Shown: in pieces, positions 5,952 to 12,961 of the stretch | How positions within the stretch are numbered: position 1 is the first letter of the stretch | How the letters are laid out: the number at the start of each line of letters is the position of its first letter | Source: DASZOC01 sp035550975 | Lineage (GTDB): Bacteria > Actinomycetota > CADDZG01 > WHSQ01 | Direction of reading: 5' to 3' | Length of the DNA: 18,375 nt | Assembly (NCBI GenBank): GCA_035550975.1 | Contig: DASZOC010000038.1 | Coordinates: 1 to 18,375, forward strand | Position numbers and translations under genes: made by a program | Notes under the pieces: generated by a model | Told to the model about the DNA's origin: nothing | Database searches by the model: none | What the model saw: only the letters and a program-made list of their open reading frames with translations

Positions 5952-6881
5952 TCAGTCGCGCAGCACGGCGCGCATGAAGAAGCGCAGGTTCGATGGGCGT
6001 TCGGCCATCCGTCGCATCAGATACGGATACCAGGCCGCGCCGAACGGAACGTAGGTCCGGACGCGGAAACCTTGGGCCGCTAGTTGCTCTTGAAGCTCGC
6101 GCCGGACGCCGTACAGCATCTGGATCTCAAAGTCGCCGCGCGACACCCCGGAACGTTCCGCGGTCCGTTGCGCGTGCGTGATGAGGTCGCCGTCGTGTGT
6201 CGCGATACCGGGGTCGGTTCCCCGGGCGAAGAGCCAGTCGGTCAGGAAGCGATACTGCCCGTCGATCTCGCTCCTCTTCTGGAACGCCACCTCCTCCGGC
6301 TCTGCGTAGGCGCCCTTGACCAAGCGGACCTTCGGTCGCAGCACCGCGAGCGACTCGAGGTCGACCGGCGTTCTCCGAAGATACGCCTGGATCGCCACCC
6401 GCAGCTCGGGGAAGTCGGCGTGTAGCACCCGGTACACGTCGAGCGTGTCCGAGACGTGCGCCGACTGCTCCATGTCGATCTCGACGACCACGCCGATCGC
6501 CTGGGCTTCGGCGGCCAGGCGCCGGAGGTGGTCGATACAGGCGCCTTTGTCGAACGAGAGCCCGAGCTGCGTGAGCTTGACCGACACGGTCGTGTCTATG
6601 CCGGTGACCTCGATGCGTCTGATCGAGCTGAGGTACTCCTCCGCGGCAGCACGCGCGCCCGCGGGATCGGTGACGCCCTCTCCGAGGAGATCGAGGATGC
6701 CTCCGATCCCCTTCGAATTCAGCTCCTTGATCGCGGCGATCGCATCTTCGAGGTTGTCGCCCGCGACGAACCGCTTGACGACGTCGCGGGTCAGCCGTGC
6801 CTCCGTGACGATCTGCTGGATGCGTTCTTTCTCGGAGGCCCACAGCAACATCCGACCGAGCACTGCGACACCTTTCTGCAT
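5952..6881 (-). CDS. Proline dehydrogenase (monofunctional, FAD-dependent)
   Basis: A 309-residue protein, the size of monofunctional actinobacterial proline dehydrogenases. It oxidises L-proline to 1-pyrroline-5-carboxylate with FAD and passes electrons to the respiratory chain. Family signatures seen: SVKLTQLGL, a RLVKGAYAEPEEVAF segment that binds FAD/substrate, IATHDGDLI, FEIQMLYGVR, and the C-terminal RTYVPFGAAWYPYLMRRMAER, including the proline-binding Arg residues. The ATG at 6881 (MQKGVAVLGRML) is chosen because the family N-terminus begins with a similar helix and longer versions run into the divergent proC gene. A TATCAT hexamer on this strand at 6911-6906 would give a leader of about 18 bases. 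It is transcribed away from proC and pruA; pruA encodes the enzyme for its product. The 3' end abuts the long hairpin at 5849-5942. Confidence 0.93.
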   Translation of the reverse strand: MQKGVAVLGRMLLWASEKERIQQIVTEARLTRDVVKRFVAGDNLEDAIAAIKELNSKGIGGILDLLGEGVTDPAGARAAAEEYLSSIRRIEVTGIDTTVSVKLTQLGLSFDKGACIDHLRRLAAEAQAIGVVVEIDMEQSAHVSDTLDVYRVLHADFPELRVAIQAYLRRTPVDLESLAVLRPKVRLVKGAYAEPEEVAFQKRSEIDGQYRFLTDWLFARGTDPGIATHDGDLITHAQRTAERSGVSRGDFEIQMLYGVRRELQEQLAAQGFRVRTYVPFGAAWYPYLMRRMAERPSNLRFFMRAVLRD

Positions 6882-6901
6882 CCGACTGATTCGTGCGGGG
6901 A

Positions 6902-6915
6902 TGCCATGATAGGCA
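6902..6915. promoter_or_regulatory. Palindromic shared promoter core between proline dehydrogenase and proC
   Basis: TGCC-ATGATA-GGCA is an inverted repeat with four-base arms in the 40-bp divergent gap. On the minus strand its centre reads TATCAT, a good -10 hexamer for proline dehydrogenase. On the plus strand TAGGCA (6910-6915) sits six bases before the proC ATG, the same position as -10 hexamers of other leaderless genes here, though its last base is A rather than T. The overlapping cores predict that only one direction can be initiated at a time. Confidence 0.45.
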
Positions 6916-6921
6916 CCGACC

Positions 6922-7743
6922 ATGGCGAGACTGGCGATCCTCGGATGCGGAAAGATGGGTGAGGCGTTGCTGGCCGGCCTCCTCGCGTCCGGCTGGCGGC
7001 AGCCTTCCGAGATCGTCGTAACGACGCGCAGCGACGAGCGGTTGAAGGACCTGTCGGAGAAGTACGCCGTCGCGACGACCACCGATAACGCCGCAGCCGT
7101 CGCAGGCGCGGATCTCGTGGTCGTAGCGGTCAAGCCGCAAGACATCGAGGCATTGATCAGTGAGGTCTCGCCGCACGTGGGCGAGCAACAGACCGTCCTG
7201 TCGGTCGTCGCAGCGATCTCGACCGATCTCATCGAGACACACCTCGGCAAGGCGGTCCCGGTCGTACGGGCGATGCCGAACACGCCGTCGGTCGTTCACG
7301 AGGGGATGGCGGCGATCGCAGCCGGGAAGCACGCCGAGGAGGGGCACCTGCACATGGCGACGGAGGTGCTCGAGCACGTCGGGCGGGTCGTCACGGTCGA
7401 CGAGACCTACCTCGACGCGGTCACGGCGATCTCCGGATCGGGACCGGCTTATTTCGCGTTGCTTGCCGAAGCGATGATCGAGGCGGGGATCCTGTTGGGG
7501 TTGTCGCGCGAGATCTCGACCCAGCTCGTCGTGCAGACGATGCTCGGGTCCGCCAAGCTGTTACGGGATACGCACATGCATCCCGTGGAGCTGCGCGAGA
7601 TGGTCACCTCGCCGGGAGGCACGACGACCCGGGCGATCCGCGTCCTCGAGCAATCCGGCGTCAGGGCGGCGTTCCTGAACGCGATCCAGGCCGCGATGGA
7701 GCGGAGCAAGGAGCTCGCTCGCGGCGAGGGCGACGCGCCCTAA
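6922..7743 (+). CDS. proC: Pyrroline-5-carboxylate reductase
   Basis: A 273-residue cytoplasmic enzyme that reduces 1-pyrroline-5-carboxylate to L-proline with NAD(P)H, the last step of proline synthesis. It has the N-terminal Rossmann motif LGCGKMGEAL (residues 7-16), the VAVKPQD segment after the fourth strand, RAMPNTPS, the C-terminal dimer/substrate region AISGSGPAYF, and the family signature MVTSPGGTTTRAIRVLEQSG. Length is normal. ATG 6922 is set by the Rossmann strand directly after it. The gene lies nine bases before pruA and divergent to proline dehydrogenase, so a biosynthetic enzyme is embedded in a catabolic module. In mycobacteria proC also precedes an excisionase-like HTH and bS22 gene; here a 6-kb block separates them. 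Confidence 0.96.
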   Translation: MARLAILGCGKMGEALLAGLLASGWRQPSEIVVTTRSDERLKDLSEKYAVATTTDNAAAVAGADLVVVAVKPQDIEALISEVSPHVGEQQTVLSVVAAISTDLIETHLGKAVPVVRAMPNTPSVVHEGMAAIAAGKHAEEGHLHMATEVLEHVGRVVTVDETYLDAVTAISGSGPAYFALLAEAMIEAGILLGLSREISTQLVVQTMLGSAKLLRDTHMHPVELREMVTSPGGTTTRAIRVLEQSGVRAAFLNAIQAAMERSKELARGEGDAP

Positions 7744-7746
7744 GCT
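7741..7746 (+). promoter_or_regulatory. -10 hexamer of pruA, overlapping the proC stop codon
   Basis: TAAGCT begins with the TAA stop of proC and ends six bases before ATG 7753. No Shine-Dalgarno sequence precedes the ATG. A leaderless pruA transcript starting at the ATG is predicted, in addition to any read-through from proC. Confidence 0.5.
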
Positions 7747-7752
7747 AGGTCG

Positions 7753-9396
7753 ATGACCGACGCGATCGTCAGAGCCCCGGCGCCCTTCAACGAACCCGTG
7801 AAGGATTACGTGCCCGGCTCCACCGAGCGCGAGCGGCTGAGATCCCGGCTCGAGCAACTCGCGGCCGAACGGATCGAGATCCCGATGGTGATCGGGGGCC
7901 GCGACGTCACGAGCGGCGACATCTACGAGGCTGTCATGCCTCACGCCACGAAGCACGTTTTGGGTGACGTGCATCAGTCGAACGCGCAACACCTCGCCGA
8001 CGCGGTCGCGGCCGCGAGCGAGGTCCATCACGGATGGGCGGGGTTGCCGTGGGAGGAACGCGCCGCCGTCTTCCTCCGTGCGGCCGAGCTGTTGGCGGGA
8101 CCATGGCGCGACACGATCAACGCGGCGACGATGCTCGGGCAATCCAAGACCGTTCATCAGGCCGAGATCGACGCGGCATGTGAGCTGATCGATTTCTGGC
8201 GCTTCAACGTCCATTTCGCGGAACGGATATACGCGGAGCAACCGGCTGCCTCACCTGGTGTGTGGAACCAGATGGACTATCGCGCGCTCGAAGGTTTCGT
8301 GTTCGCGGTGACGCCCTTCAACTTCACGTCGATCGCGGCGAATCTGCCCACTGCCCCCGCTGTGATGGGGAATACCGTCGTGTGGAAACCGTCCTTGACG
8401 CAGGCCTTCAGCGCGCACTACACGATGCAACTGCTCCGGGAGGCCGGCCTTCCCGATGGTGTCGTCAACATGATCCACGGCCCGGGGCCTGAGATCGGTG
8501 AGGCCGCGATGGCCCATGCCGACCTCGCGGGCGTCCACTTCACCGGCTCGACCGCCACGTTCGAGTGGATGTGGCGAAAGATGGGCGAGAACATCTCCGG
8601 CTACAAGAACTTCCCGCGCCTCGTGGGTGAGACCGGGGGGAAGGACTTCATAGTTGCGCATCCCTCGGCTTCGGTCGACGCCGTTGCGACCGCGCTGTTG
8701 CGAGGAGCGTTCGAGTACCAGGGCCAGAAGTGCTCGGCCGCGTCCCGCGTCTATGTCGCGTCGAACCTCTGGGACGACCTGCGCGAGCGACTCGCCGACG
8801 AGGTGCCGCAGATCAGGATGGGCGACATCACCGACTTCTCGAACTTCATGGGAGCCGTGATCGACGACCGGGCGTACGAGCGACACTCCGACGCTCTGGC
8901 GGAGGTTCGCGCATCCGACGACATGGAGGTGATCGCAGGAGGCACGGCGGACGACTCCGTCGGCTACTTCGTCGAGCCGACCGTGGTTCGCAGCGACGAC
9001 CCGACCGCGCGTTTGATGCGAGACGAGCTCTTCGGGCCGATCGTGAGCGTCTACGTCTACCCGGAGCGGGACTTCGACCATGCGCTGGATCTGGTCGATA
9101 CGAGCACGCCGTACGCGCTCACGGGCGCGGTCTTCGCCACCGACGCGTACGCGATCGATCGTGCGAAAGAACGTCTGCGGTGGTCGGCCGGCAACTTCTA
9201 CGTCAACGACAAGCCGACGGGGGCGGTGGTGGGTCAGCAGCCCTTCGGCGGTGCGCGCCGGTCGGGCACGAACGACAAGGCGGGCTCCATGTGGAACCTC
9301 GCGCGCTGGACGAGCCCCCGCACGATCAAGGAGACGTTCGCGCCGCCGACGGATTACCGCTACCCGTACATGGCTCCCGAGGAGGGCGCGCGGTAG
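7753..9396 (+). CDS. pruA: L-glutamate gamma-semialdehyde dehydrogenase (1-pyrroline-5-carboxylate dehydrogenase)
   Basis: A 547-residue NAD-dependent aldehyde dehydrogenase that oxidises glutamate semialdehyde, the open form of P5C, to glutamate. The length and the N-terminal NEPVKDYVPGSTERERL are typical of monofunctional P5C dehydrogenases of the group-1 type. Catalytic Cys is C327 in YQGQKCSAASRVYV and the general-base Glu is E293 in LVGETGGKDF. FVFAVTPFNFTSIAANLPTA and ELFGPIVSVYVYP are also characteristic, as is the C-terminal GQQPFGGARRSGTNDKAG. With the divergent proline dehydrogenase it completes proline to glutamate conversion; P5C is also the substrate of ProC, nine bases upstream. 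The reading frame of the downstream deacetylase begins at or inside the last codons of this gene. Confidence 0.96.
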   Translation: MTDAIVRAPAPFNEPVKDYVPGSTERERLRSRLEQLAAERIEIPMVIGGRDVTSGDIYEAVMPHATKHVLGDVHQSNAQHLADAVAAASEVHHGWAGLPWEERAAVFLRAAELLAGPWRDTINAATMLGQSKTVHQAEIDAACELIDFWRFNVHFAERIYAEQPAASPGVWNQMDYRALEGFVFAVTPFNFTSIAANLPTAPAVMGNTVVWKPSLTQAFSAHYTMQLLREAGLPDGVVNMIHGPGPEIGEAAMAHADLAGVHFTGSTATFEWMWRKMGENISGYKNFPRLVGETGGKDFIVAHPSASVDAVATALLRGAFEYQGQKCSAASRVYVASNLWDDLRERLADEVPQIRMGDITDFSNFMGAVIDDRAYERHSDALAEVRASDDMEVIAGGTADDSVGYFVEPTVVRSDDPTARLMRDELFGPIVSVYVYPERDFDHALDLVDTSTPYALTGAVFATDAYAIDRAKERLRWSAGNFYVNDKPTGAVVGQQPFGGARRSGTNDKAGSMWNLARWTSPRTIKETFAPPTDYRYPYMAPEEGAR

Positions 9397-10517
9397 CGAC
9401 GACCGAACGCGTCGCACTCGTCTCGATCGGCGACCTCGGTCGACTGTACGACTTCGGGGCCTTGCACCCGTTGCGGCCCGAGCGCGTCCTGCTCACCTAC
9501 GACAATATCCGCGCGCTCGGGCTCGCGGACCTTGGACACGTGCACGAAGTCGACGCGCGGATAGCGACCGACGACGAGATCATCGCCGCGCACGACCGGG
9601 AATACGTGTCGGTGGTCAGGGGCATCGATGCTGGGTCGATAGACGAAACGGATGGTCTCGCGTTCGGCCTGGGCACGCCCGACGACCCGATATTCGATGG
9701 CATGCACGTCGCTTCGAGTGCCGTCTGCGGCGCCACCCTCACTGCACTCGAACAGGTGTCGAGCGGAGACGCCGACCACGCGTTCAATCCGGCCGGCGGA
9801 CTGCACCACGCGCGGGCGCGGGAGGCATCGGGCTTCTGCATCTACAACGATCCTGCCGTTGCGATCGCCAAAGCTCTTGCGTCGGATGCTGCGACGCGGG
9901 TGATGTATCTGGACGTCGACGTGCACCACGGAGACGGCGTGCAGTGGATCTTCTACGACGAGCCCCGCGTGCTCACGTTGTCCTTGCACCAGTCCGGCAA
10001 TTACCTCTACCCGGGAACGGGGTTCGAGAACGAGACGGGAGGGCCGGAGGCGCGCGGCACCGCCGCGAACGTCCCGTTGCTGCCCATGACCGGGAACGAC
10101 GATTACCTATGGGCGCTCGAGCGAGCGTTGACGACCCTCGCCTCCGCTTTCCGGCCGGATCTTCTGGTCACTCAACTGGGCGCGGACACCCACTGGAACG
10201 ATCCGCTGGCGAACCTCGGGCTGACCATGGCCGCGTATCCGCGTATGGCGGCGGTCATCCACGACACGGCCGATCGCTACAGCGCGGGTCGCTGGGTCGC
10301 GACCGGCGGCGGGGGCTACCAGTTCGAGACGGTTGTCCCGAAGGTGTGGTCGATCCATTTCGCCGAGATGTGTGGTCGCTCCGACATGATCCCTGCCGAG
10401 TGGTTGCACGACCGCGCGCCGGAACAGGTATCGCGTTCTCGTCGTGACGTCGTTCAGCGGTCGGTGGAACAGGTCCTGGAGGTCTGCGTCCCGCGCCTGG
10501 AGGCGTTAGCGGTTTAG
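9393..10517 (+). CDS. acuC: AcuC-type deacetylase (class I HDAC fold), start codon unclear
   Basis: A zinc-dependent deacetylase of the histone-deacetylase superfamily. The N-terminal YDFGALHPLRPERVLLTYDNI, NPAGGLHHARAREASGFCIYND and DVDVHHGDG segments (quoted in parts) match AcuC, which in Bacillus removes acetyl from acetyl-CoA synthetase. Zinc ligands are the Asp at 9918, His at 9924 and the Asp at 10185 in GADTHWNDP; GGGGYQ follows near the end. Homology requires the frame to begin around 9393-9420, but there is no ATG, GTG or TTG there: the codons read GTA GCG ACG ACC. The nearest in-frame start upstream is GTG 9291, inside pruA by 106 bases; TTG 9462 and 9471 downstream would remove the conserved YDFG. 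The coordinate given is the homology limit. Explanations are a rare start, coupling from the pruA stop, or a sequence error. Confidence 0.82.
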   Translation, partial: VATTERVALVSIGDLGRLYDFGALHPLRPERVLLTYDNIRALGLADLGHVHEVDARIATDDEIIAAHDREYVSVVRGIDAGSIDETDGLAFGLGTPDDPIFDGMHVASSAVCGATLTALEQVSSGDADHAFNPAGGLHHARAREASGFCIYNDPAVAIAKALASDAATRVMYLDVDVHHGDGVQWIFYDEPRVLTLSLHQSGNYLYPGTGFENETGGPEARGTAANVPLLPMTGNDDYLWALERALTTLASAFRPDLLVTQLGADTHWNDPLANLGLTMAAYPRMAAVIHDTADRYSAGRWVATGGGGYQFETVVPKVWSIHFAEMCGRSDMIPAEWLHDRAPEQVSRSRRDVVQRSVEQVLEVCVPRLEALAV

Positions 10518-10520
10518 CAT
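10515..10520 (+). promoter_or_regulatory. -10 hexamer overlapping the acuC stop codon
   Basis: TAGCAT begins with the TAG stop of the deacetylase gene and ends ten bases before ATG 10531. The sequence between is pyrimidine-rich with no Shine-Dalgarno site, so a leader of only a few bases is predicted. Confidence 0.4.
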
Positions 10521-10530
10521 CACGGCCCCC

Positions 10531-10911
10531 ATGACCGAACTTCATCGTTACGTCGCGTACGCGGTTCCCGCAGGCTTCGTGGTGCTGGTGGTGATGTCGG
10601 CGTTCGTCTACTTCGCGAACAAGGAGCCGGCGGGGTGGTACTGGAACACTCTTGCCGTCTTGCAGGTGACGCTCGGCATCCAACTGCTGGTGGGATTGAT
10701 CCTCTTGCTCGGCGGCGCCGTGCCGCAGTCGAACGGACCGAGTTGGCTCCATTACGTCTACGGAGCCGCGTTCCCGATGCTCGTGCTCGCCATCGCGCAC
10801 GTCCAGGCTCGTAAGCGCCCCGGCGCGGAGGTGATCTTCTTCGGGGCCGCGGCGTTCCTCTGCGCGTTCGCGACCCTGCGAGCCGTGCAGACGGGGCTCG
10901 GCATCGACTGA
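10531..10911 (+). CDS. Small integral membrane protein, four helices, unknown function
   Basis: A 126-residue protein with four hydrophobic segments at about residues 8-28, 40-62, 68-90 and 100-120. Conserved-looking features are the N-terminal LHRYVAYAVPAGF, EPAGWYWNTLAVLQVTLG, and WLHYVYGAAFPMLVLAIAH, with His residues facing the membrane in two helices (LHRY and WLHY), reminiscent of haem- or quinone-linked helices but not proof of this. I do not recognise a named family, though similar hypothetical proteins occur in actinobacteria. It ends five bases before the MarP-like gene, so the two are probably one transcript. Start ATG 10531 is supported by the -10 element at 10515-10520. Confidence 0.8.
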   Translation: MTELHRYVAYAVPAGFVVLVVMSAFVYFANKEPAGWYWNTLAVLQVTLGIQLLVGLILLLGGAVPQSNGPSWLHYVYGAAFPMLVLAIAHVQARKRPGAEVIFFGAAAFLCAFATLRAVQTGLGID

Positions 10912-10916
10912 ACGCG

Positions 10917-12098
10917 ATGAACCTGGTCGATGTCGCGGTCTTGGTGCTGGCGGGGCTCGCGGCCTTCCGGGGATGGCGAAGGGGCTTTCTGGGCCAACTC
11001 TTCGAGTTCGGCGGCGGGCTGCTGGGTCTCATCGCCGGCGTCGCGCTTGGAGGGCGTGTAGCGCGGACCTTCGCCGACGACGCCGGTCCCGAAGCGGCAC
11101 TGATCTCGATAGCGACGGTCTTCGTGATGCTTTCGATCGGCCAAGCCGTGGGATTCGTCGCCGGCCACCGGTTCGGGCTGTTCGCGCAGCGCGCCCGGCT
11201 CGGAGGCTTCGATGCCGCGTTGGGTGCGGCGCTGAGTGTGGTCGTGACATTCGTCGCGTTCTGGTTGATCGGCGGCCTGCTGATCCATGGACCGTCGAAG
11301 TCTCTCGCCAAGGCGCTCCAGAGGTCGGAGACGCTCGCGCTCATGAACGACTCGATGCCCCCGCCGCCCGACGTGCTCGCCTACATCCGTCAGTACCTCG
11401 ACACGTCGGGCTTCCCCCAGGTGTTCTCGGGGCTGCCGCGCCCCGTCGGCCCGCCGGTCGAGCTGCCGTCGAACGCACGAGCGAGTCGCGCTGCCCGCAA
11501 GGCGGAAGCGTCGATGGTCCGGATCGTCGTTCCTGCCTGTGGTGGGACGCAGCTCGGCAGCGGGTGGGTAGCCGCTCCGGAGAGGGTCGTGACGAACGCG
11601 CACGTCGTTTCCGGCGGAGACACGGTCACGGTGCAGGACGCAGGTGGCGACCACACTGGGACCGTGGTCGTGTTCGACCCGAAGACCGATGTCGCCGTCC
11701 TGCACGTGGAGGGGCTGTCGGGTCCGCCGCTCGAGCTACAGACGGCCGAGCAGGAGCGCGGGACCGGGGGAGCCACGTTGGGTTACCCGGGATCGCGCGA
11801 CGGGACGCTGGTCGTCAAGCGGGCGGCCGTGCAGGATCGCTACAGCGCGACGGGCAAGGACATCTACGGTCGGGCGGACGCGACGCGTGATGTCTACGAG
11901 CTACGCGCGCCCGTGAGGCAGGGCGATTCGGGCGGTCCCTTCGTCCTTCCCGGCGGCGCGGTCGCCGGGGTGGTGTTCGCGGCGTCGACAACGGACGCCA
12001 ACATCGGCTACGCGCTGACCGCGCAGGAGGTCCAGGACGAGATCGAGCGTGGCGCCGGTCGGACGCAGCCGGTCGGCACCGGCCGCTGCACCCACTAA
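10917..12098 (+). CDS. MarP-like periplasmic serine protease with CvpA-type membrane domain
   Basis: A 393-residue protein, close in length to MarP of M. tuberculosis (Rv3671c, 397 residues), which is needed for acid and oxidative stress resistance. Residues 1-130 hold four membrane segments of the CvpA (colicin V production) family, beginning LVDVAVLVLAGLAAFRGWRRG. A linker of about 65 residues leads to a chymotrypsin-like domain exported outside the membrane. The catalytic triad is H229 (VTNAHVV), D258 (KTDVAVLHV) and S338 (GDSGGPF), with the oxyanion Gly residues intact. Cys near 201 (VVPACGG) and the penultimate-region Cys (GRCTH) correspond to the regulatory disulfide of MarP. ATG 10917 follows the small membrane protein gene by five bases without a ribosome site. 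Target substrates are unknown. Confidence 0.92.
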   Translation: MNLVDVAVLVLAGLAAFRGWRRGFLGQLFEFGGGLLGLIAGVALGGRVARTFADDAGPEAALISIATVFVMLSIGQAVGFVAGHRFGLFAQRARLGGFDAALGAALSVVVTFVAFWLIGGLLIHGPSKSLAKALQRSETLALMNDSMPPPPDVLAYIRQYLDTSGFPQVFSGLPRPVGPPVELPSNARASRAARKAEASMVRIVVPACGGTQLGSGWVAAPERVVTNAHVVSGGDTVTVQDAGGDHTGTVVVFDPKTDVAVLHVEGLSGPPLELQTAEQERGTGGATLGYPGSRDGTLVVKRAAVQDRYSATGKDIYGRADATRDVYELRAPVRQGDSGGPFVLPGGAVAGVVFAASTTDANIGYALTAQEVQDEIERGAGRTQPVGTGRCTH

Positions 12099-12157
12099 CC
12101 GTCCTTTCCGCATAGCCCGGTTCTCCGACCGTAGGCGCGAAAGAACGGCCGGAAGCG

Positions 12158-12922
12158 CTACGCGATCTGCCCGCCGTCTATGACGAGCGTCGCGCCGGTG
12201 ACGAACGAGGACGCGTCGGAGGCGAGGTAGATAGCTCCTCCGACGATCTCGTCGGCCTCGCCGATCCGGCCCATCGGCACCATCTTCTCGGCCTCGCGCA
12301 GGATGGCTTCGTCGGAAGTCATCCATTCGTTCAATGGCGTGTCGATCCATCCGGGTGCGATCGAGTTCACGCGGACGTTAGAGCCCGCGAGCTCCTTCGC
12401 GACCGCTTGGCTGAACATGATCACTCCCGCCTTAGCCGCGGAATACGGGGAAAGCCCCTGCGCGCCCTGCAGACCCGCGACGGAGGCGATCTGGATGATC
12501 GACCCACCACCGGTCTCGACCATCTTCTGAGCCGCTATCTGCGTGCAGTGAAAGACGGAGTCGAGGTTGAGCGTGCGGAGCTTGTCCCATCCTTCCGGCC
12601 GCAGGCCCACCAGCGGCGACATGAAGTTCGATCCGCCGGCGTTGTTCACCAGTATGTCGAGGTCTCCTAGCTCCTCGACCGTGCGATCGAACATTGCCTG
12701 GATCGCGTCGCGGTCGCGCACGTCCGTCGTCAATACGAGCGCCTTGCGGCCGAACGAGTCGATCTCTTTCGCCAGCGTTTCCAGATCGGATTCCGTTCGT
12801 GCCGCGACCGCAACGTCGGCTCCGGCTTCCGCGAACCCGATCGCGATCGCGCGCCCGATGCCGCGTGATGCTCCGGTGACCAGTGCGACCTTGTTCTCGA
12901 GGGAGAAACGTTCGATGCTCAC
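12158..12922 (-). CDS. Short-chain dehydrogenase/reductase (FabG-like)
   Basis: A 254-residue classical SDR. The cofactor motif TGASRGIG is at residues 16-23 and NNAG at 93-96; the active-site tetrad is N119, S147, Y160 and K164 (YSAAK). AARTESD after the second strand, with Arg at 42, suggests preference for NADP(H). The C-terminal PMGRIGEADEIVGGAIYLASDASSF segment and VIDGG are standard for the family. The substrate is unknown; members act on sugars, steroids, 3-ketoacyl groups and others. The start is GTG 12922, five bases after a strong AGGAGG site (minus strand), making this one of the few genes here with a clear Shine-Dalgarno sequence. It converges with the MarP-like gene and is divergent from the phosphatase-family gene, 39 bases away. 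Confidence 0.93.
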   Translation of the reverse strand: MSIERFSLENKVALVTGASRGIGRAIAIGFAEAGADVAVAARTESDLETLAKEIDSFGRKALVLTTDVRDRDAIQAMFDRTVEELGDLDILVNNAGGSNFMSPLVGLRPEGWDKLRTLNLDSVFHCTQIAAQKMVETGGGSIIQIASVAGLQGAQGLSPYSAAKAGVIMFSQAVAKELAGSNVRVNSIAPGWIDTPLNEWMTSDEAILREAEKMVPMGRIGEADEIVGGAIYLASDASSFVTGATLVIDGGQIA

Positions 12923-12949
12923 GATGGCCTCCTAGGGACGGATAGTGCC

Positions 12950-12955
12950 TAGGAT
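12950..12955 (+). promoter_or_regulatory. -10 hexamer, predicted leaderless start at ATG 12962
   Basis: TAGGAT ends six bases before ATG 12962, with no ribosome-binding site between. It overlaps a CCTAGG palindrome (12948-12953); another CCTAGG lies at 12931-12936, in the leader of the divergent SDR gene, hinting at a paired site for a shared regulator. Confidence 0.5.
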
Positions 12956-12961
12956 GTTTCC

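Noticed and set aside
6882..7283. N-terminal extension of proline dehydrogenase by 134 residues
   Set aside because: It is antisense to proC, has no homology to the family, and would double the normal spacing to the divergent gene; the family N-terminus fits ATG 6881.
6127..7377. Long minus-strand open frame of 416 residues across proline dehydrogenase and proC, and similar long frames at 8251-9417 (minus) and 9080-10447 (plus)
   Set aside because: Arg/Pro/Gly-rich shadow translations of clearly homologous genes in other frames; typical of very high GC content.
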